Assembly (NCBI GenBank): GCA_006226225.1
Contig: SBHI01000172.1
Span: forward strand, 1-9,739
Direction of reading: 5' to 3'
DNA length: 9,739 nt
From: Alphaproteobacteria bacterium
Lineage (GTDB): Bacteria; Pseudomonadota; Alphaproteobacteria; Micavibrionales; CSBR16-224
The notes beneath the pieces were generated by a model that saw nothing but the letters and a program-made list of their open reading frames with translations, had not been told where the DNA came from and made no database searches. Of the stretch, positions 6,084 to 9,739 are shown piece by piece; within the stretch, counting starts at the first letter, position 1; each line of letters begins with the position of its first letter. The translations under genes and the position numbers were made by a program.

Positions 6084-7736
6084 ATGGCTGTGATTTTGAT
6101 GATGATGTCGGTTCTGGCATGGAGCGTCTATCCTGTTGTGGCCGCATGGGGGGTGGAGCAAATTGCGATTTGGGAATTTATTTTCTGGTCGCAGGTGTTC
6201 AGTATCGGTTCGGCATGGCTGCTGCTGCAGTTTACGCCCGGGGCGCATAGCGTAGCGTATAAACGTTTTTTCGCCTATGAACGTCAAGACAAGTTACGGC
6301 TTTTATACAATGTAATTGCTTTTCTAGGTTCTCAAATTTGTCTGCTCGGCTCTTTTTCCTATATCACAAAATCGGGAGCGACAATTGCATTTGAAACATG
6401 GCCGATTTTTGCCATGTATCTGACGCCGATTTTGATGAAAAAATCATGGGAGGTTATTCCGGCACGTGACTACATGTTTGCAGTGATCGCATTGATTGGT
6501 GTGGTGTTTATTCTGTGTCCGGAGATAACAAACAGCTTTTTTGTCGGCGAAAATGTCACGAAACTGCATTACGGCGCCATTCTTTTGCCCGTCTTTGGCG
6601 GATTTCTGATGGCTGCGGCCTCGGCCTTCAAGGCGGGTGTGGCGCAGAATATCGAAGTGAAAGGGCATCCGGTGATCTCGCTGTTATCGATGCAGGTGGC
6701 AATGGGGTGGTACTTCCTGCCGATTACGGGGGCGTTTGCCCTGTTCTGGCCGGGGCAGGAAAGCGTGTATACGGCGCAGAATATTTTTGCACTGGCGGTT
6801 GTCGGTATCTTCATTCTGACGATGGGGGCGCTGTTTTATACATGGTCACTGCTGCGTGCGACACGGTCGAATATTACGGTATTGTGGTATTTTGTGCCGG
6901 TGTTTTCGGCAGTGTGGTTCTGGTGGACGGGAACCTCCGCCGTTACCGATTACATCATTATCGGCGCCATTCTGGTGATCAGTTCCAATCTGCTGATTTC
7001 GACCAAAGCGGATAGCAAATGTGCCTATATGACGACGCTGGTCAGTTTATTGGCCGTCGGGATTTTCTGCTATTTCACCGACGGTATTCCGGGACTGGAT
7101 GATTATTACGAGGCGATTGGCGTACCGATTGTCTTTTTTGTCATTCTGGTCGCTTTTACGATGGACCGCCTGATCCGCCGCGATGTGACGGAAGAAAATC
7201 TGGCCATCAGCATCTTGCACAGAATATTCCAGAGTAAAAATATTACCAAGGCACACCGGAAGACTGTGGTAGAGAATGTAACGAAAATGTTGCGTACCAA
7301 TAATGTTGAGGAAATCAACGCGTTGTATAAAAAAATCATCGCGATTAAATATAAAAACCTTGAAGAGGTTGCGGAAGATATTGACCGTCTGGCGCTGTCA
7401 AAAACCCAGAACACAAATTTCGGGGATTTGTTTGTAACGGCACTGATTGCCTTTATGACGGTCGGTGTGACGATCGTTTTCCGTATCGGTGATTTTGTTG
7501 CAGATGCTTTTTGCATCGGCATGACGGCCTCTGTGGTCTTTATCTTTTTCACGATTGTTGATCTCAGCAATTCCCGCAAAAGCTTTCATCTGGACTTCAA
7601 GGAAAACGGTGAGCGTATGCTGGCAGATGAGGTTACGCGCGATAACAGCAGCGATATCATCTTGTCATCCATTTTGATTTTTATGCTGCTCGCGGCCTTT
7701 ACCGGACTGCTTTGGTATAAGCATTACGGGTTTTAA
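6084..7736 (+). CDS. EamA/DMT-like multispan membrane protein with C-terminal extension
   Basis: This 550-residue inner-membrane protein begins like a drug/metabolite (EamA-type) transporter. About ten hydrophobic spans lie in residues 1-306 (roughly 2-22, 27-50, 72-94, 101-119, 130-147, 164-187, 197-222, 234-256, 263-282, 289-306), in the two-half arrangement usual for that superfamily of about 300 residues. The rest is unusual: two more spans (about 315-333 and 344-363), then a charged helical soluble segment (about 364-445, rich in Lys/Glu/Ile, without an obvious catalytic motif). After these come three final spans (about 447-467, 475-494, 525-545). The substrate cannot be inferred. The assignment rests on length, span pattern and general character, not on a diagnostic motif; an unrelated multispan family is possible. 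It is divergent from ispG and convergent with the small membrane protein downstream, with a 12-base gap. Confidence 0.8.
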   Translation: MAVILMMMSVLAWSVYPVVAAWGVEQIAIWEFIFWSQVFSIGSAWLLLQFTPGAHSVAYKRFFAYERQDKLRLLYNVIAFLGSQICLLGSFSYITKSGATIAFETWPIFAMYLTPILMKKSWEVIPARDYMFAVIALIGVVFILCPEITNSFFVGENVTKLHYGAILLPVFGGFLMAAASAFKAGVAQNIEVKGHPVISLLSMQVAMGWYFLPITGAFALFWPGQESVYTAQNIFALAVVGIFILTMGALFYTWSLLRATRSNITVLWYFVPVFSAVWFWWTGTSAVTDYIIIGAILVISSNLLISTKADSKCAYMTTLVSLLAVGIFCYFTDGIPGLDDYYEAIGVPIVFFVILVAFTMDRLIRRDVTEENLAISILHRIFQSKNITKAHRKTVVENVTKMLRTNNVEEINALYKKIIAIKYKNLEEVAEDIDRLALSKTQNTNFGDLFVTALIAFMTVGVTIVFRIGDFVADAFCIGMTASVVFIFFTIVDLSNSRKSFHLDFKENGERMLADEVTRDNSSDIILSSILIFMLLAAFTGLLWYKHYGF

Positions 7737-7748
7737 AGCCGGACAGAC

Positions 7749-8177
7749 TTACTTGAATTTCAGGCAGCGTTTCACATGGCAGATATTTTCGCCCTGTCCC
7801 ATTTTGCCGCGGGAGGCGCTCCAATGCGAGCCAAGGCGATAGGGTGAATTGTAATAGTAATAATACCCGTAGGCCGTTGCGGTGAAGGCAATAAGGAAGC
7901 CGATCGACCAGAATGTGATGTGGAATTTGTTGGCTTTTGCACTGCGGTCTTTATCTGCCATGGATATGACGAAATAGGTGCCGGTATAGGCCAAAGCCGT
8001 ACTGACGGCAGCAATCCACCAGAAAACATGTTCGAAGTAATAGAGGGAATTTTCAGACGAATTGCCAAGCACAAGCACGGCAGCGCTGATAAAGCCGCCG
8101 ATGACGGCAACAAAAACCGCTTTGATGAAATTTCCGGTTAATTTTTTAAATGAGAATTTTTGTGTAGTGCTGGACAT
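7749..8177 (-). CDS. Small three-span membrane protein, unknown function
   Basis: This 142-residue hydrophobic protein belongs to no family I recognise. After a short basic N-terminus (SFKKLTGNFIK) there are three spans at about 18-37, 48-72 and 85-106. The third ends in a tyrosine run (YGYYYYYN, 103-110). The roughly 32-residue tail is polar and basic and holds two cysteines (C133 and C138, in NICHVKRC). The frame is open to 8243, but the ATG at 8177 is preferred: GGAA lies about 10 bases upstream, and the extra residues of the longer form are not hydrophobic. The longer form would also overlap the trmD promoter. The gene is divergent from trmD and convergent with the EamA-like gene. Its sequence looks native (alternating polar loops and clean spans), so a chance frame is unlikely. 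Confidence 0.75.
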   Translation of the reverse strand: MSSTTQKFSFKKLTGNFIKAVFVAVIGGFISAAVLVLGNSSENSLYYFEHVFWWIAAVSTALAYTGTYFVISMADKDRSAKANKFHITFWSIGFLIAFTATAYGYYYYYNSPYRLGSHWSASRGKMGQGENICHVKRCLKFK

Positions 8178-8210
8178 AAATGAATTCCGTTTAATTTCCG
8201 GTAAAAACTT

Positions 8211-8239
8211 TTGTAAAACAGGGGTAATCTGTCTATATA
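8211..8239 (+). promoter_or_regulatory. Candidate promoter of trmD
   Basis: TTGTAA (8211-8216) and TATATA (8234-8239) are 17 bases apart, each matching the consensus at 4 of 6 positions. Transcription would start near 8246, about 40 bases before the trmD ATG. It implies that trmD is expressed without an upstream rimM. Confidence 0.55.
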
Positions 8240-8273
8240 TCATTTAAGAATAGCGGTGAATTCCGCCATGGAA

Positions 8274-8278
8274 AAGGA
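8274..8278 (+). promoter_or_regulatory. Ribosome binding site fixing the trmD start
   Basis: AAGGA lies 7 bases before the ATG at 8286. The alternative in-frame starts (GTG 8256, ATG 8268) have no such site at a workable distance and would add residues absent from typical TrmD proteins. Confidence 0.75.
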
Positions 8279-8285
8279 TTATTTT

Positions 8286-9002
8286 ATGCTGTCGATACGT
8301 GTTTTGACATTGTTTCCCGATATGTTCCCCGGCCCGCTGGGCGATAGCCTGTCAGGAAAAGCGCTGGAAAAAGGCCTTTGGTCGCTGGAGGCTGTGGATA
8401 TTCGCGGCTTTACCGAAGACGTGCATAAAACTGTTGATGACACGCCTTTCGGTGGCGGGGCGGGGATGGTCATGAAACCCGATATTGTCAGCCGTGCTGT
8501 GGAAAGCGTAAAGCCGCGCGGGCGGATGATTTTTTTGTCACCGCGTGGAAAACCGCTGACGCAGGACTTGGTCAAGGAGTTGGCGGCAGAGGAGCATCTG
8601 ACCCTGTTATGTGGCCGCTATGAGGGGCTGGATCAGCGTGTGATTGATTATTACGACATGGAAGAGGTGTCAATCGGCGATTATGTGCTGTCAGGCGGCG
8701 AACTGGGCGCGATGGTGTTGATGGATGCCTGTGTGCGTCTGCTGGACGGTGTGATGGGAAATGCCGACACGCCGGAGGAGGAAAGCTTTGAAAACGGATT
8801 GCTGGAATACCCGCATTATACCCGCCCGTCCGTTTGGGAAGCGCCTGACGGCAGCAGTCATCCGGTGCCGGAAATCCTGACATCCGGGCATCATGCGAAA
8901 ATTGCCGCATGGCGGCATGAACAGGCGGAGCGTTTAACGGAGGGGAGACGGCCTGATCTGTGGGAGGCTTATACGCAAAAAAAAGCGGTAAATTCAAAAT
9001 AA
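8286..9002 (+). CDS. trmD: tRNA (guanine-37-N1)-methyltransferase TrmD
   Basis: TrmD transfers a methyl group from S-adenosylmethionine to N1 of G37, next to the anticodon of tRNAs reading CNN-type codons, which prevents +1 frameshifts. It is a homodimeric SPOUT (trefoil-knot) enzyme. The 238 residues begin MLSIRVLTLFPDMF, the family's usual opening. Visible motifs are PFGGGAGMVMKPD (54-66), LSPRG (84-88), CGRYEGLDQRV (109-119) and IGDYVLSGGE (130-139), the last forming the AdoMet-binding knot. R151 aligns with catalytic R154 of the H. influenzae enzyme. The position of its catalytic D169 is E166 here (EEESF), a conservative change. PHYTRP follows at 176-181. rplS comes next, 188 bases on, as in the common rpsP-rimM-trmD-rplS cluster. 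rpsP and rimM are not upstream; a divergent small membrane protein is there instead. Confidence 0.97.
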   Translation: MLSIRVLTLFPDMFPGPLGDSLSGKALEKGLWSLEAVDIRGFTEDVHKTVDDTPFGGGAGMVMKPDIVSRAVESVKPRGRMIFLSPRGKPLTQDLVKELAAEEHLTLLCGRYEGLDQRVIDYYDMEEVSIGDYVLSGGELGAMVLMDACVRLLDGVMGNADTPEEESFENGLLEYPHYTRPSVWEAPDGSSHPVPEILTSGHHAKIAAWRHEQAERLTEGRRPDLWEAYTQKKAVNSK

Positions 9003-9005
9003 TGC

Positions 9006-9034
9006 TTGTATTTTCGCGCATTTTTCGTTAAAAA
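9006..9034 (+). promoter_or_regulatory. Candidate promoter of rplS
   Basis: TTGTAT (9006-9011) and TAAAAA (9029-9034) are 17 bases apart, just past the trmD stop. The spacer carries T-rich runs around CGCG. If active, it gives rplS a leader of about 150 bases and uncouples it from trmD. Confidence 0.4.
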
Positions 9035-9052
9035 CCTGTTCTGTGTGCGTGT

Positions 9053-9076
9053 CGGCCCTATATGGGGCCGTATTTT
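9053..9076 (+). terminator. GC-rich hairpin: trmD terminator or rplS attenuator
   Basis: CGGCCC (9053-9058) and GGGCCG (9065-9070) pair perfectly around a 6-base loop, followed by TATTTT. The T tract is short and interrupted, so this may be a partial terminator after trmD. If the 9006-9034 promoter is used, it becomes a structure at the 5' end of the rplS leader. Confidence 0.5.
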
Positions 9077-9113
9077 GATATGACAACCATATCCGCCAAT
9101 CAACGAATAAAGA

Positions 9114-9158
9114 GAACCGCCGCCGCGAAGCAAAATAAACGAAGGCGATAACGGGTTC
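9114..9158 (+). other. Second structured element in the rplS leader
   Basis: GAACC (9114-9118) can pair with GGTTC (9154-9158). Inside it, CGCC (9121-9124) pairs with GGCG (9144-9147), leaving a 19-base A-rich apical loop. The element ends about 18 bases before the ribosome site. Ribosomal protein leaders often fold and bind the protein for autoregulation. No known L19 leader family is recognised here, so this role is inference. Confidence 0.3.
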
Positions 9159-9175
9159 CGAAAACAGGAATGGTG

Positions 9176-9181
9176 AAAGGA
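9176..9181 (+). promoter_or_regulatory. Ribosome binding site fixing the rplS start
   Basis: AAAGGA lies 9 bases before the ATG at 9191. The earlier in-frame ATG at 9170 has AGGA touching it with no spacer, so it could not be used well. Confidence 0.7.
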
Positions 9182-9190
9182 TTATTTAAG

Positions 9191-9667
9191 ATGAATGAGA
9201 TTGATAAATTCGAGCAGGAACAAATTGCAAAGCTGACGGCGGAAAAAGAAATCCCCGAATTCAGCCCCGGTGACACGGTTCGTGTCAATGTCCGCGTTAT
9301 CGAAGGTGCGCGTGAACGTATTCAGGCCTATGAAGGTGTCTGCATTGCCCGTAGCGGCGGCGGACTGAACCAGTCCTTCACAGTCCGTAAAATCAGCTAT
9401 GGTGAAGGCGTCGAGCGTGTTTTCCCGCTTTTCAGCCCGCGTATCGAATCGATTGTTCTGGTACGCCGCGGTGATGTCCGCCGTGCGAAACTGTACTATC
9501 TGCGCAGCCGCCGCGGTAAATCCGCGCGTATTTCCGAGCGCACGACAGGTCACGGTATCGAGACAAAAGACAGCAAAGTTGAGAATGTTAAATCTAAAAC
9601 CGCAGCCAAAGCTAAAAAGGCTGAAGAAAAAGCGGCAAAAGCCAAAAAAGTCGCTGCTGCCGGTTAA
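9191..9667 (+). CDS. rplS: 50S ribosomal protein L19
   Basis: L19 binds 23S rRNA at the interface with the 30S subunit and contributes to an intersubunit bridge. The protein is 158 residues from the ATG at 9191; an in-frame ATG at 9170 is less likely because the MNEIDKFEQEQ opening matches family N-termini. The core (about 1-117) shows PGDTVRVNVRV (26-36), RIQAYEGVCIARSGGGLN (43-60), SFTVRKISYGEGVERVFPL (62-80) and RRAKLYYLRSRRGKSARI (97-114). Beyond it is a roughly 40-residue Lys/Ala/Glu-rich tail (about 118-158) with AKKAEEKAAKAKK repeats, absent from the E. coli protein of about 115 residues. Such tails occur in some alphaproteobacterial ribosomal proteins and are probably disordered or helical and RNA-facing. 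The gene follows trmD and ends at a strong terminator. Confidence 0.97.
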   Translation: MNEIDKFEQEQIAKLTAEKEIPEFSPGDTVRVNVRVIEGARERIQAYEGVCIARSGGGLNQSFTVRKISYGEGVERVFPLFSPRIESIVLVRRGDVRRAKLYYLRSRRGKSARISERTTGHGIETKDSKVENVKSKTAAKAKKAEEKAAKAKKVAAAG

Positions 9668-9693
9668 GAAACTGACCGTTACAAGATTTGAAG

Positions 9694-9722
9694 AGAGCCG
9701 GAGATATGTTCCGGCTCTTTTT
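9694..9722 (+). terminator. Rho-independent terminator after rplS
   Basis: AGAGCCGGA (9694-9702) and TCCGGCTCT (9710-9718) form a perfect 9-base-pair stem with a 7-base loop. The stem runs into TTTTT (9718-9722), starting 26 bases after the rplS stop. This is a textbook intrinsic terminator. Confidence 0.93.
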
Positions 9723-9739
9723 ATTTGCCCTGTTGGGGA

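Noticed and set aside
6515..7015. 166-residue plus-strand frame overlapping the EamA-like gene
   Set aside because: It overlaps in another frame of the membrane-protein gene, and its Gly/Tyr/Cys-rich translation lacks domain character.
7106..7579. 157-residue minus-strand frame opposite the EamA-like gene
   Set aside because: Antisense to predicted membrane spans and Ser/Arg/Thr-rich, with no upstream signals.
8178..8216. Minus-strand promoter TTTACA-N17-TTAAAC for the small membrane protein
   Set aside because: It would start transcription within a few bases of the ATG, leaving out the ribosome site; the match is weak.
8181..8265. TGAATTCCG occurring twice (8181-8189 and 8257-8265) around the trmD promoter
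   Set aside because: A single 9-base direct repeat, one copy overlapping a ribosome-site region; chance is sufficient.
1..9739. Mobile element, CRISPR array, tRNA or prophage
   Set aside because: No transposase or integrase-like protein, no spaced direct repeats, no tRNA-like cloverleaf and no terminal inverted repeats were seen on reading both strands.

Overview
The window looks like chromosomal DNA of a flagellated alphaproteobacterium with a base composition near half GC. The best pointers are a FlbD-type sigma-54 activator followed directly by flhA, a pairing typical of alphaproteobacteria, and an L19 protein with a lysine/alanine-rich tail. A non-Rhizobiales, Rhodospirillales- or Micavibrio-like lineage is possible, but I cannot prove that from the sequence. 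I see no phage, transposon, CRISPR or tRNA/rRNA signature.

Layout: (1) 1-3159, plus strand, flagellar block: the 3' part of flbD (its start lies outside the window) and the complete flhA. (2) 3178-4613, minus strand: two adjacent, clearly paralogous proteins of unknown function. Each has its own plausible TTGACA-type promoter, and the pair lies between flhA and ispG. (3) 4700-5953, minus strand: ispG, the iron-sulfur enzyme of the non-mevalonate isoprenoid pathway. (4) 6084-7736, plus strand: a polytopic membrane protein with an EamA/DMT-like first 300 residues and an unusual C-terminal extension containing a soluble helical segment and more membrane spans. It is divergent from ispG. (5) 7749-8177, minus strand: a small three-span membrane protein of unknown function. 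(6) 8286-9667, plus strand: trmD and rplS, a remnant of the usual rpsP-rimM-trmD-rplS cluster. It has its own promoter, a structured 188-base gap between the two genes and a strong terminator at 9694-9722.

Most of the window is conserved core genome. FlbD is expected to switch on late flagellar genes, and FlhA is the export gate of the flagellar secretion apparatus. IspG makes the HMBPP precursor of isoprenoids. TrmD methylates G37 of tRNA, and L19 sits at the ribosomal subunit interface. The under-described material is the paralog pair at 3178-4613, the C-terminal extension of the EamA-like protein, and several leader structures: a palindrome before ispG, a hairpin before flhA, and hairpins before rplS.
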